Origin: Paulinella micropora
Taxonomy: Eukaryota; Cercozoa; Imbricatea; Euglyphida; Paulinellidae
Direction: 5' to 3'
DNA: 64,000 bases
Assembly (NCBI GenBank): GCA_019918135.1
Contig: WBZZ01002865.1
Span: 207,001 to 271,000 of the forward strand
Below the pieces are notes generated by a model. It was not told where the DNA came from, searched no databases, and saw only the letters and a list, made by a program, of their open reading frames with translations. A program made the position numbers and the translations under genes. This document shows, in pieces, positions 1 through 10,144 of the stretch. Each line of letters opens with the position of its first letter. Position 1 is the first letter of the stretch.

Positions 1-1
1 A

Positions 2-1815
2 CAGTATCAGACCGTTCGCGGATCGACGCACATAAGATATCAAAGCACATCCTCGGGGCTAGGCCTGAAGGCTCTGACGACCGCAGACGCGCCAGGACTG
101 TACCAGGTGGCTTTTGCGGGCTCAGACTCCTTGGTATCGGCCGCCATGTACCAAGACTTCCCGACCCTGCAGATGGTGCCTGCGCTGGTGGTGCCACTTG
201 CCATCATTTTCAATCTGCGTGGCTTCGAAAACACCGAGCTGGTACTGGACGCTGACGTGACGGCCAAGTTGTTCAGCGGCCAGATAACCAACTGGAACCA
301 CAGCGCACTCTCTGCCCTCAACCCGGACAAACGGAGATCCTGACACGTTTTTTGGCGAGCGAGAGTCCTAAAAGCTGGCCCCACGGCGTGTTCAACAAAT
401 GGCCCCCGGGCCTGACGACGCCAATGGTGAGCTTTTCAGAGAACGTTTACTCTTTGATCGGCAGCGTGATGTCGGAACCAGGGGGCCTGAGCTACGCGGC
501 GTACCCCTTCTGCGTGCTGATGTCCGTGACGTACGCCAGCTTCTGTGTGGACCCCGGCCATGCGCAGGCGGGGGCTGAGCCCTGCCAAGCCAAGTACCTG
601 GTGGCTCCCAGCGTGGAAACAATACAAGCCACCATGGCTCAGATCCAGCTAGACGACAAACTACACGCCGTCATCACGCCTGTACCCGGGGACTGGCCGC
701 TCACCGACGTCACGTACGCTGTCTTCCACCGGGCCAGCAACCTAACATGCCCGGAGGCAGCGGAAGTCCTCAAGTTCTTCATCTACGCCTTCACCAACCA
801 AGACACCAGGGGAGTGGCCAGGAGCCTGGGCTATTTTACACTAACCAACAAACACGTAGACCACGTGATTGCTTATCTGTCAGAGCTAACCTGCCCCCAA
901 ACCGGCGCGTCCTACCTTGCTGCGGACTTCTCTGCCGAAGACGGCCACGACGTCACCCGGCACGCCATGATCGGGATAGCCGTGGTGGGGCTCGTGCTCG
1001 CGGGGGGGCTCTGGGTGTCGATCGTTTCGGCGCGGGGCAGCCGCGTCGCACGCGTGGCGGGGCTGCTGTTCACCTCGCTCTTCGTGCTGGGCTGCGCGCT
1101 GAACTACCTGGCCGTGATCCTGTGGGCCATCGAGCCGGACACCGACCGTATCTGCGAGGCGCGCTTCCTCACGGTGATCACTGGACACACGTTAATATTG
1201 GCCGTGATGTTTTCCAAGTCCGGGGCGGTTTACTCCATCATCCAAATGACGAAAAAGGGCTGCCTGAAGCGGCTGGCGAACATGTCCTCCGCTAGGTTCG
1301 TGTACCGCATGCTGTTCATGCTGGTGCCCCAGTCAGTCGTGTTGGTCGTCTGGTTCGTGCTGGATCCGCCCGTGGTCCGCCTGGTGGTGGTCGACCCTCT
1401 CGACAGGATGTACAACATGTTCCTGTGCGGCTTGTTCTTCGTCCCCATTGTCTCGGACCTAGGCCCGGGCTCGGCCATCTTCACCTTTGTGGTCTGCACC
1501 GCAATCGCCGTCCCCACCTCCTTTGCCCTCGCGTCGGTCCTCGTGCCCAAAGTGGCGGCGCTTGCGGGCACCTGCATGATGTCACGTGCCAGTGCGGATA
1601 ACTTTGTCTCAGAAGAAGATGGAATCACACTAGCAAATAGCGGACCTTCGTCGGGGCATCTCCGGGTACAGCAGAAGCCCGAGGATGCAGCGGCCACGAA
1701 CGATTTGGAGATAGGCCAACCGGACGACGCTGAAGGTTGCACAAGCAAGGTATCGAAATCAGAGCATAACAACGATTCCAGCCAGCCACCGCAAGGAAAC
1801 GCATCCGAGGTTTGA
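2..1815 (+). CDS. PstS-like periplasmic-binding domain fused to class C 7TM receptor; 5' partial, frame-disrupted
   Basis: Translation in frame 2 from base 2 resembles bacterial phosphate-binding PstS (SGLGLKALTTAD, the VPALVVPLAIIFNL strand, the KLFSGQITNWNHSALSALNP segment). It reaches a stop at 341-343. The match resumes in frame 1 from about 330 (EILTRFLASESP, then a WPPGL segment and the YLVAPSVETIQA end of the fold). The stretch that normally carries the PstS phosphate loop (RSDGSGTT-like) is missing, so a small out-of-frame deletion is likely. From about 970 come roughly six hydrophobic segments with class C / GABA-B receptor features: LGCALNYLAVILW, MFSKSGAVYSI, a VLVVWFVLDPP segment and a terminal VLVPKV. 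TM5 and part of TM6 appear to be lost. A Ser/Thr-rich acidic tail follows. The gene continues off the left edge. It may be a receptor pseudogene. Confidence 0.75.
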
Positions 1816-1840
1816 ACGCGTAAGATTTCAATTCAATCTG

Positions 1841-1852
1841 TTTTAATTAAAA
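1841..1852. terminator. Palindromic TTTTAATTAAAA between convergent genes
   Basis: Self-complementary AT-rich motif lying 26 bases after the receptor stop and 27 bases before the stop of the opposing Sel1 gene. Similar TTAATTAAA or AATAAA motifs follow many stop codons here, so it is a good candidate for a bidirectional 3'-end signal. This is inference from position. Confidence 0.5.
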
Positions 1853-1878
1853 GAAAAACAATGCAATCAAACATCTGC

Positions 1879-3636
1879 TCAAACTGGAACTAAATTTGTC
1901 TCCTGCATGAGAGCATTTCGGGCCCGGGCCAGTTCGGCCTGCGCGTCGTGGCAGCCCTGTTCCGCGGCCCGTCCCCACCACTCCTCTGCCTTGGCCAGGT
2001 CTCTGGCTACGCCGGTCCCCCGTGCATAACACCAGCCCAGATTAAGCTGGGCGACGGGCATGCCCTGCTCGGCCGCTAGCTGGTAATAAGTCACGGCCCG
2101 GGCGCTGTCCTTGGCTACGCCCCGCCCCGCGAGATAGCAGGCCCCGAGCTCGCGCTGCGCCTTAGCACAGCCTAGCTCCGCCGCTCGCTGGTAACAGCGG
2201 ACCGCCGCCGTGTCGTCCCGCGCGGTACCTAGCTTCTGCTGGTAGCATTTGCCTAGCAAGAACAGCGCTTTCGGGTGGGGGCTAGCGCCCTCCGTGGCTT
2301 GTCTGTAGTACCGGAAGGCCAACTCGGGGTTCTTGCTCACGACCTTCGCCACTCCCTTGGCGTAGTATTGGCCTAGTTCGACACAGGCTTGCTGGCTGCC
2401 CCGGCTGGCTGCCTGCCGGTAGTAGTCCATAGCCGTTATCAGATTCTGGGGGGTGCCGATCCCCTGAGCGCAACACCGTGCCAGGCCCAGGCCTGCCGCA
2501 GCTTGGCCGTGTTGGAACGCGCGCCGGTAGTGGGAATAGGCCAAGTCTGCAGACTGCTGCACCCCTCGGCCTGCCAAGTAACGCTCCGCGAGCGCCAGCT
2601 CCGCGTCCGCGTGCGCTTGCCCGGCAGCCGCGACTAGGCATTGCAGCGCGCGCGCTTCGTCTCGTTCCGTGCCCTCTCCGCTCTGCAGGTGTTCTGCTAG
2701 CTGGTACAGGGCCGCTGGGTGGTTTTGCTCGGCGGCCCGGCCGGCCCAGCGGCAGGCCAGGACGGGGTCGCTGGGGCGGTACCAGCGAGCGAGCTCAAAC
2801 TGCGCGGCGACCAGGCCTTGTTCGGCCGCGCGGGTGTACCACTCGAGGGCCGACGGGTGCTGCTCGGGCCGCTTGGCATACCGCAGCCCCAGTTCATACT
2901 GAGCCTCGGGGCGCCCGCGCGCAGCCTCCCGCCGGACCTGGTCGTCCGTCCGCGCACACAAACCTTTGATGTACTGGAGGCGCCGACGTTCTGCCACTTT
3001 TGCCGCCTGCTTGGCCCGGCTAGCGCGCACCCGTTGAAGGTGGGCCTCCAGCTGTTCCAGCCCCAGCCCGAGCTTGACTAACACGTCACAGACCGCCGCG
3101 GAGCGGACGAGGCGCGGTCGGCCCGTCGCCGAGTTTAGCAGGTCAGCAGCAGCGAACAGTTCCAGCGGCACAAAGTTAGCGTCCCCCCGAGCTACCGCCG
3201 GGAGCACGTCGCGTTGGACGACACTCCACAGGCAGCAATCCTTGCCGCCTAAGAGCGCCCAGAAGGCGCGCGTGCGCACTTTGTCGGCGTCCGGGATAGC
3301 CCCGAGCTGCCAGCACTTGAGTTCTAGACAGTCTTGTCGTAGGAGACGGCACACGCGTAACAGAGGCAATGCTGTCACATAGTAACGAGCCCGGCCGGCT
3401 GTCTCTGCCGGGGGGCCGGGCCCGAGTAGAAAACTCAGGATCAGACCCCACATTTCGCGGCCGAGCACCTGCGGAAGTGGCCGGGGGGGCTTGATAATCT
3501 GCCGGCGCAGAGAATTCACTTGGGCTGCCAGCCGGTTACGTTGCAGGGCCGCGAGCCCGCGCGTACGGAGGCCCAAACTAGCCTCGAGGTGCCGGCACTC
3601 CTCCAGTAGCTCGTGCTTGCGCTTGCGCCGTGACAT
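1879..3636 (-). CDS. Sel1-repeat protein with local paralog-family N-terminal domain
   Basis: Start chosen at ATG 3636 (MSRRKRKHELL); the reading frame stays open further upstream only through low-complexity polypyrimidine sequence. 585 residues. Residues 1-55 are basic and coiled-coil-like. Residues about 60-190 hold a domain (LGREMWGLILSFLLG, YYVTALPLLRVCRLL, FWALLGGKDCCLWSVVQRDVL) shared with the genes at 11618-12433 and 22172-23092. From about residue 220 there are about ten Sel1-like 36-residue repeats (pattern A..LA..Y..G.GV..D...A..YY..AA..G). Sel1 repeats are adaptor solenoids. The domain arrangement looks F-box-like (short N-terminal helical module plus repeat solenoid), but I do not see a convincing F-box consensus. 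Role unknown; a protein-interaction scaffold is plausible. Confidence 0.88.
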   Translation of the reverse strand: MSRRKRKHELLEECRHLEASLGLRTRGLAALQRNRLAAQVNSLRRQIIKPPRPLPQVLGREMWGLILSFLLGPGPPAETAGRARYYVTALPLLRVCRLLRQDCLELKCWQLGAIPDADKVRTRAFWALLGGKDCCLWSVVQRDVLPAVARGDANFVPLELFAAADLLNSATGRPRLVRSAAVCDVLVKLGLGLEQLEAHLQRVRASRAKQAAKVAERRRLQYIKGLCARTDDQVRREAARGRPEAQYELGLRYAKRPEQHPSALEWYTRAAEQGLVAAQFELARWYRPSDPVLACRWAGRAAEQNHPAALYQLAEHLQSGEGTERDEARALQCLVAAAGQAHADAELALAERYLAGRGVQQSADLAYSHYRRAFQHGQAAAGLGLARCCAQGIGTPQNLITAMDYYRQAASRGSQQACVELGQYYAKGVAKVVSKNPELAFRYYRQATEGASPHPKALFLLGKCYQQKLGTARDDTAAVRCYQRAAELGCAKAQRELGACYLAGRGVAKDSARAVTYYQLAAEQGMPVAQLNLGWCYARGTGVARDLAKAEEWWGRAAEQGCHDAQAELARARNALMQETNLVPV

Positions 3637-3814
3637 ACGTAGTGTGTGTGTGTATGAAAAAAAAAGAACAGTGGAAGGGGGGGGGGAGGGAGGGGGAGAG
3701 GAAGGGGGGGGGGGGGGAGAGAGAGGGAGAAAGTAAAAGGAGGAGGGGAGGGGGGAGAAAGGGCTGAGACGGGGAGGGGGCGCCCCCCCCCCCACCCCTC
3801 CTCTCCCATCCCAC
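3637..3814. other. Polypurine/polypyrimidine tract upstream of the Sel1 gene
   Basis: On the minus strand this is nearly pure C/T with long C runs, running into the Sel1 start codon. It ends with a G/C block near 3776-3790. No ORF with normal composition is present. It may be 5' leader or promoter sequence, or contain an intron 3' end, but no AG acceptor adjoins the start. Confidence 0.5.
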
Positions 3815-4076
3815 TATTTACCACGGAAAAGGGTGTAGACGGTTTCGCCTGGCGGAGCGAGCTGTGGTCATACCTTGTGCCGTTCCGTGTCCTGAACGAA
3901 TACTTCGCGCAGCAGCGGCAGCCCGCTCTTTTGCGTCACCCGTTAGCCGACGTGGACCTGCGCTCATTTGTGACGTCGCACCCGGGCTATGGGCTACTGT
4001 TGAGGGCAAGACTGCTATACTGCAGATCCCACTAGAACGCAGCTGGCCAGCGTGGTCTCGGCGGCACGAAAATAAG
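3815..4076 (+). pseudogene. Decayed fragment of MYND-protein gene (segment copy A)
   Basis: Near-identical to 14208-14442 and then to 14775-14804 of the MYND gene at 13464-14804. The intervening ~330 bp are missing, and the joint falls at a shared GCAGCTGG. A further base loss near 3990 shifts the frame. No start codon, MYND finger or first half is present. This is the left end of segment copy A of the 14.2-17.1 kb region. Confidence 0.85.
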
Positions 4077-4210
4077 GGGGGGGGGGGGGGCGGGGAGCCT
4101 AGACTTAGTGGCATTGATTTTATTGAGATCTGCAGCCCCTCCTCTTTTTGAATCTAAATTAAAAACTAAAAACGAAGTGATTTCTAGTCACGTTAACACT
4201 TTGTGCGCCC

Positions 4211-5049
4211 ATGGACGACAGGGTTAAGAGACTTATTCGCTGGGCCGGGAAAGGTCGGGCAGTGGCTCAGTACAACCTGGGGCATTGCTACGAGACCGAG
4301 CAGGGAGTGCCCCAGGATTGGTCGAAAGCGGCGGAGTGGTATGGTCGGGCGGCCGCACAGGGTTATGCCGCAGCGCAACACAACCTAGGGATCTGCTACT
4401 TGCATGGAGAAGGAGTGCCAAAAAACATAGTAAAAGCGTTTGCGTATATCACCCAAGCCGCCGAGCAAGGCTTAGCGGAGAGTCAATATAGCTTGTATCT
4501 CTGCTATAGCCACGGAGAAGGAGTGCCCAAGGACGACAGCAAAGCCTTGCAATATCTGACCTTGGCGGCAGATCAAGGGCATGGTGAAGCACAATGCAAT
4601 CTTGGGACCCTTTACGGCGACGGGACTCAAGTGCCTAGGGACAGCGAGCGATCGTGTATTTGACCCGGGCGGCAGAGCAAGGTGATCCTATTGCTCAATA
4701 CAACCTAGCGATTTGCTATGGTAGTGGGCGTGGGGTGCCCCGGGACTACGTGACAGCGGCAAGGTGGTACAACCTGGCGGCTAGGCAGGGGGTCGCCGCT
4801 GCACAGTGCAGCCTCGGAATCTGCTACTACTACGGGGAAGGAGTGCGCCGAGACCACGCGCAGGCTGTAGAGTGGTTATCTCGAGCGGCGCAGCAGGGGA
4901 ACGCCGTGGCAGAATGGAACCTCGAGCTTATTCGTCTTCATCGCGAGGGCCAGCGTGAACTGCGGCTACCCCGGGCCACGCCAAGGCACAGCCCGCTTGT
5001 GGGGGCTGAAATGAAGATCGTGGTGGTGGTTAGAAGTCTCGGTACTTAG
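4211..5049 (+). pseudogene. Sel1-repeat gene, copy A, with one frameshift
   Basis: ATG 4211 opens 150 codons (MDDRVKRLIRWAGKGRAVAQ) ending at 4663. The Sel1 repeats continue in another frame from about 4650 (YLTRAAEQGDPIAQYNLAICY) to 5049. A one-base change near 4645 (RDSE / AIVYL) separates them. Together they cover about six Sel1 repeats (NLGHCYETEQGV, NLGICYLHGEGV, NLAICYGSGRGV, SLGICYYYGEGV). The copy-B counterpart at 14940 has lost most repeats, so this is the better-preserved copy. Functional status depends on whether the frameshift is real. Confidence 0.75.
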
Positions 5050-5156
5050 GGCGCTGCTGATTTTTTCAAACAAACAAAAAAAGTTTTCTTTTATTGTTTG
5101 CCTCTTTTCTCTTTCTCTCTGTTGTTCTTTTTTTTTAATAGCGGAAAGAATAAAAA

Positions 5157-5840
5157 AGGAATGGAAGCCAATGTAGCGACGTGCATGTTGTGCTGAACAC
5201 GATTGGGAGGGCATGCAGAGTTTGTTCCAGGTGCTTAGAGCTGAGTACCCAGTGCGTGGGGCTTCGCGGGTGCCACACCTGCGCACCAGCGCCGTGCGGA
5301 GCCTGGTGTTCAGAGATGTTACGTGGACGATCCTGCCTTGCGAGCTGGCAGACCTGGGGGGGCTGGTGGTGCGAGGGAGCTTGGAGATGATAAAGGTTCG
5401 GCTGGGGAGCAGCAGCAGCAGAAGCAGCACGAGCGAGGTGACGGAGTTGGCAGCGCAGGTCGCCCCCGGCCCCGGCGCTGGCGGCAAGGGTAGCCTATCT
5501 TTTGATTCTTGCACGGGTCTGCGCTCGTTGTTGCTCGAATGCAGTAGCTCGTGTCAGGTGGTGAGTGTGGAGCTGAAAAACTGGAGGCACGGTTTATCCT
5601 GTACGCCCTCACTTCGCTGCGAAGAGCTGCCGCTGCTGCTGGCCGAATCCCGGTTAAACACCTTTTAGTGACGGGGGATGCCTCTTGCCTAGACACACTG
5701 GTCTTGGGCGGGCTGAAGCCGCAATGGATAGACTTATTGGTGTCCCAAGCGACCGAACCTTTTCGACAAGTCTATTCGAAGCGGTTACAGATAAATCCCC
5801 TGGCTGCCCTTAAGAAAAGAAGGGAGAAGGCGGGGGGGGG
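5157..5840 (+). pseudogene. Deletion-ridden copy A of the 15383-17055 gene
   Basis: Aligns at high identity to 15383-17075 but lacks about five internal blocks of copy B (around 15421-15855, 15929-16125, 16438-16490, 16534-16651 and 16778-16990). Most joints lie at a few bases repeated at both ends of the missing block (GGTGCC, AAAAAC, GCTGCGA). Where copy B has a frameshift at 16711 (GATGCTCTT), this copy keeps the extra base (GATGCCTCTT), which shows the older reading frame. No full-length product is possible. Confidence 0.85.
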
Positions 5841-6249
5841 GGGGGGCAGCTTGAAAACGACACGCGAGCAATCAACCAGGCTATTCAACCGGTGCGTGAA
5901 CGCTTCCTTGGCTTCAGAGTCTTCAATAGGACAATACCCATCGTCGTCGGTTGAAAACCTACTAGTAGTTTCAAGCACGGTTTCCCCAGAGGGGGGAGCC
6001 GCAGAAGGGGGAGAAGGGAAGGGAAGGGAGAGAAAGGGAAGGGAGGGAGGAAAGGGAGCGGGAGGGGATGGAAAGTGTGGGGGGGGGAGTGGGGGGAGGA
6101 AAGCGCCTCCTCCTTACAACACTCCTTTCTGACCCCCCTCTCCGCCCTACCATTATGTAAAAGACACCAAGAAGCTCCTGCGGGACCTTCCAACCCCCCC
6201 CCCCCCCTCCTGTCAACGCGACCACAGCAAAGAGCGGAAGGCGTTAGGC
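5841..6249. other. Low-complexity polypurine spacer before helicase
   Basis: Mostly G/A-rich repeats (GGGAAGGGAAGGG-like) with C runs at 6197-6210. I see no supported gene. It presumably contains the helicase promoter, but no clear TATA box is visible close to 6250. Confidence 0.45.
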
Positions 6250-9168
6250 ATGTCCCAGCCGGCGTCTGTCGAATCCGCTACACAGACTGGCAAGCGTGTT
6301 CTGCCACCCGTTGAGAGCGAGGGCGACGTACTACCAGAGAGCCCGCGCAAGCGCACGTGCAACGAAAAGGAGCCCGACGGCCGAGTCTGGATCGGCGAAT
6401 ACGATAGCACGAACTGGAGCAGCAGAGGCGTCCTGGACGAGTTTCTCTTCCTGCGGTGCGGTTTTGCTGGTGCCTCCCTCTATACTGTCGAGCGCCGACC
6501 GGAACAGGAAGGCCCGCATCTGTTTGAGCTCCAATACACTGGCCAGGGTAGTACTCACCTGAGTCGCCCTTGCCTGGCCTACAAAGGCGTTTTCCACCGC
6601 GCGGGGAATAATAACGCCAGGGTCAGAGTTACCGTGTACAGCCGCACCCTGGATGTTTTTTGCTGCGACACTCAATGCACGGCCAATAAGCACCCAGAGC
6701 ACTTCGATCTGGAGGAACTAGAAGAAACAAAGGCAGCCTGGCACCAAGGGTGGGAGGCCGACTACAACCACGACAAGTGGTTCTTCCCCAGCGACGACGA
6801 CGACGACGAGGAACTTGAGCGGGAACAAGGACGACACTACCTCGCCAGCTCGAGCTCGAGCTCAAGCAGTGCTGGACCGGCTGCCCCAGCGACAGGCAGG
6901 GAATGGTTTTCTCGACAGTTGGCGCGCACCTTCCTGTGCAAACAGCGCGACCACAATTCAAACGTTGTTTTCAAGGTCCTCCTTAATAAGGAAAGACCAA
7001 ACGGCTTTGACATTGAATATCGCAAGAACAGTGCTGGGTCGCGACGTCACCCCTGTCCTGCTTACGACGGCTTGGTTCATGATGGCAGTAAAGCGTACAT
7101 TGAACCCTCCCCCGAATTCATGCACGTGTCAATCCTATGTAAGGAAGAAGCATGCAAGAGACTGGGACCAGTTCTTTTCAAGGTAGAAGATCACAAGGAG
7201 AAGCTGCGCGGAAGCCGGAAGTCGGGCTCGGGAAGAGGAAACAGAAAAACCCACCAAGAGGTCGACGAGACGGAAGAGCCAAAGAAGGAAGGGGAAGATG
7301 ACGAAGAAAGCGACGATGAGGAGACAAGGGCGGCAGAGGCCGCGAAGGCAGAGAAGAGAGACAAGAAATACCGAGCACGTCTGGAGCGCCTTTTAGCCCA
7401 ACTTGCTCCCCTTCCGCGGCCTGCGGAGCTGGACTACATCGGGCAAGAGTTGCCATCTGGGACATTGAAAAAAGCTTTCAAAGAGAAAAAAGGCATATTG
7501 AAAAAGGCAGTGAAGCTTTTTACGAAATATTGGGCAGGAGAAGCCGCCGCCGGGCGCAGGTTCGGGCCATTACAGACAGATGGCTCGGACGAGGAATCAG
7601 AAAAGGACCCGGAAAAGAGTTCATCAGAGGATGATTCGGACGGGGTTTCGAGCGAAGGTTTACGAGGAGAAGCGCTTTGGCAAGATCATTGGGAAGACAT
7701 TTTCGAAGAACGGTACGAGGACGCCCGGGAAGAGTTTGTGGAACGACTAACTTTGTTTATGAATGATTACCTCTGTCACATTGAAGGGCAAAGCAAAGAG
7801 GCGATCGCGATCTTCTGGGGGCAGGGGGACGAGAAAACGTGGTTACTAAAACCAATCAACGACTTTAAGTACCAAGGGGATGATCTTAAAATCAAGTTTC
7901 CTCCGTATTTAATCAAAGCCAAAAGCAAGGGGGACGAGGGGAAAAGGGAGCCTCGTGGTGTCGTCAAGCTCGGCCAATGTGTAAGAACCACCCTCCGTAA
8001 GGCTTGGCTCGAAAGTGGCAGACGAAGAATCGCAAAAAGTATAGATTTCTTTACAAACCCCAGGGAAGAAGCTCTGCATAACACTCGCTACAGCGACTGC
8101 GAGACCGATACACTGAACTGGTTCACGGGCTTTCGGGTTTCGACACTGCAAGTTAGGGACTACATGGAAACCAACGGGCTCGACGACGCTGGCATGCACC
8201 AGCTCGCCGCCCCTTTCCGCGAGTACGTGCACGACATCCTGGCTGGAGGGGTGACGCAAATGTCGCGCTACCTGTTTAAGTGGCTGTACACTCTGCTGCG
8301 CGAAGGAAAGAAGCCTGAACAAGCTTGCGTCTTTATCTCCGAGCAAGGGTCAGGTAAAAGCACCCTAGTAGAGCTGTTATCACGTGTCATTGGGGAACAA
8401 TGGGTTTTCGTGTCGTCAAAGCCTGAGGAAATAATGGGCAAGCACAATTCTCATCTCGGCTTTAGGGTCCTTGTGGTGAGTGAGGAGGCAGTGCATAGTA
8501 ACAACAAGGTGAGCTCCAACGCAATGAAAGAAAAGATCACTTGGAAAAAACTTAACATTAACCCCAAGTTCATGCCCCTCTTTGCAGTCAGGGATCCAAG
8601 TGGGCATGTCTTCAATAGCAATCACCATGGCACAGTCCTCGTGGAAAAGGGAGATCGTCGCTATATATTTTACCCTGTGTCTAACCGATTTGCCAACCGC
8701 ATACGCACAGCGTCGGTACAGGAATACTTTGCACGCCTTCGTGCGTTGCCCGACGAGGTCCTAGCTTGGCAACTTTTTCTGTCGCAAGACTCGCAAGTGG
8801 ACGGGATCGACCTACGTCAGGACGCACTCTACAACACAGAGGTTTTTTGGCATAGCGCGTTTCACAGTGCCCCCTGGCACGTCCAGTTCTTTTACGATAC
8901 CGTCAAAAATAAAGACTTTCTTGATGAGGTGAGGAGTCCTTTGCACTGGGAGCCCAGGGATTGGCACAAGAACTACAACATCTGGTGTAAGGACAACCGC
9001 AACGGGTTTTTTATGGCAACGAGCACAGTCATACTTGAGCGCGACCTTAAATGCTATTTACGATGGGATTTGCAGGCCAGACGTCTGGTGGCAGACGTCT
9101 CTCAAGAGGAACAGCTGCGGCACATCAAGGCCAAAATCACCGGCGTGAACGAGGGGCACTGTGCTTAG
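6250..9168 (+). CDS. SF3 (D5/DUF5906-type) helicase-primase-like replication protein
   Basis: 972 residues, ATG 6250. The C-terminal third has superfamily-3 AAA+ motifs: Walker A SEQGSGKST (about residue 700), Walker B LVVSEE (about 741), a polar sensor region (FNSNH) and an arginine motif (DRRYIFYPVSNR). This is the organisation of viral D5-like and DUF5906 helicases that unwind DNA at replication forks. No convincing archaeo-eukaryotic primase catalytic motif was found N-terminally. The N-terminal half has two similar cysteine-containing modules (about residues 50-165 and 215-320, each with an RxxxPCxAYxGxxH-like motif and a CxxxxC pair), probably zinc-binding, joined by a Ser/Asp-rich linker. 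Residues about 315-380 and 430-480 are highly charged. Tandem palindromes follow directly downstream. Confidence 0.9.
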   Translation: MSQPASVESATQTGKRVLPPVESEGDVLPESPRKRTCNEKEPDGRVWIGEYDSTNWSSRGVLDEFLFLRCGFAGASLYTVERRPEQEGPHLFELQYTGQGSTHLSRPCLAYKGVFHRAGNNNARVRVTVYSRTLDVFCCDTQCTANKHPEHFDLEELEETKAAWHQGWEADYNHDKWFFPSDDDDDEELEREQGRHYLASSSSSSSSAGPAAPATGREWFSRQLARTFLCKQRDHNSNVVFKVLLNKERPNGFDIEYRKNSAGSRRHPCPAYDGLVHDGSKAYIEPSPEFMHVSILCKEEACKRLGPVLFKVEDHKEKLRGSRKSGSGRGNRKTHQEVDETEEPKKEGEDDEESDDEETRAAEAAKAEKRDKKYRARLERLLAQLAPLPRPAELDYIGQELPSGTLKKAFKEKKGILKKAVKLFTKYWAGEAAAGRRFGPLQTDGSDEESEKDPEKSSSEDDSDGVSSEGLRGEALWQDHWEDIFEERYEDAREEFVERLTLFMNDYLCHIEGQSKEAIAIFWGQGDEKTWLLKPINDFKYQGDDLKIKFPPYLIKAKSKGDEGKREPRGVVKLGQCVRTTLRKAWLESGRRRIAKSIDFFTNPREEALHNTRYSDCETDTLNWFTGFRVSTLQVRDYMETNGLDDAGMHQLAAPFREYVHDILAGGVTQMSRYLFKWLYTLLREGKKPEQACVFISEQGSGKSTLVELLSRVIGEQWVFVSSKPEEIMGKHNSHLGFRVLVVSEEAVHSNNKVSSNAMKEKITWKKLNINPKFMPLFAVRDPSGHVFNSNHHGTVLVEKGDRRYIFYPVSNRFANRIRTASVQEYFARLRALPDEVLAWQLFLSQDSQVDGIDLRQDALYNTEVFWHSAFHSAPWHVQFFYDTVKNKDFLDEVRSPLHWEPRDWHKNYNIWCKDNRNGFFMATSTVILERDLKCYLRWDLQARRLVADVSQEEQLRHIKAKITGVNEGHCA

Positions 9169-9214
9169 AATTAACAGAAGAAGAGGCATGCACCCTGGCA
9201 GAAAAACGTGCTCA

Positions 9215-9230
9215 ATTCTTTATTAAACTA
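9215..9230 (+). terminator. TTTATTAAA 3'-end signal after helicase
   Basis: AT-rich TTTATTAAAC about 50 bases after the helicase stop, matching the motif class after other genes here. Inferred polyadenylation or cleavage signal. Confidence 0.35.
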
Positions 9231-9479
9231 ATGCTATTCACCAAAAGCTAGGGCTTGTTGGACTTTGGCTTGCGCTTAAACTAGCATTACTCTTGAAAAC
9301 TACCGTCCTTTCTTCTTCTGAAATTGAATAGCCCGTGCTGCCGTGCGCACCCCTCCCTTTTCTCCCTTCCGACACACACACTCTCCCCCCCCCCCCTCTC
9401 CCCCCCTCCCTCCCATCCCTTCCTGCTAATTTTCTCGCTGAAGAACACACAAACTTAAAAGTATTCTAAGTCCGATAGG

Positions 9480-9858
9480 CATGGCTAGTACCATTTCCTT
9501 TGTGTCCCTTTGTTTGCCACCCGCCACCCCTCGACCCCAACCGAAAGCCCCCTTTTCCGTATATAGATCCACTTGTGCAGGGGCGGGGGCGGGGGCGGAG
9601 GGGCGGAGTGCCACCTGTGGCCCGTGATATATATCTCCGTACTATTTTAATACATCTTTGAAAAGATGTATTAGAAATGTATTGATATTATATGAAGACA
9701 TACATCACAGGCCACAGGTGGCACCCCGCCCCCCGCCCCCGCCCCCGCCCCTGCGCAAGTGGATCTATATACGGAAAAGGGGACCTTCGGTTGGGGTCGA
9801 GGGGTGGCGGGTGGCAAACGCAGGGACAAAAGGGCAAAGGCTCGAGCCAGGCCTATCG
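9480..9858. repeat. Long imperfect palindrome 1 (about 150 bp arms)
   Basis: The left arm (about 9480-9648, including CCACCCGCCACCCCTCGACC and CCGTATATAGATCCACTTG) is the reverse complement of the right arm (about 9700-9858). The centre is AT-rich and holds a smaller hairpin (AATACATCTTTGAAAAGATGTATT). Each arm has a TATATA element facing outward. Such structure beside a replicative helicase suggests a replication origin or divergent promoter; this is inference. Confidence 0.8.
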
Positions 9859-10144
9859 ACAGCAGAAGAGATTTCCTGAGAAGATTACGTGCGCGGCTTC
9901 GGCCGCATGGAGGCCCGTCTCGGGGGGGGGGGGGAGAGGGGGGAGGGAGGAGTGTGTGCCAAGAGAAAGAAGGGTGCGAGTTTCGTGTATAGACCTGTGC
10001 CTGGTCGTCTGGCTGTTTGGCAAACCAAACAATACAGAAAACACTATTACAGACAGGGAAAGATTTTTTTGCACGTGAACGTAGAGATCTGCGTCGCTGC
10101 TGCGCTAAGCCCTCAGAGTCTCCCCTCACGGTGTTTGCATGTAA

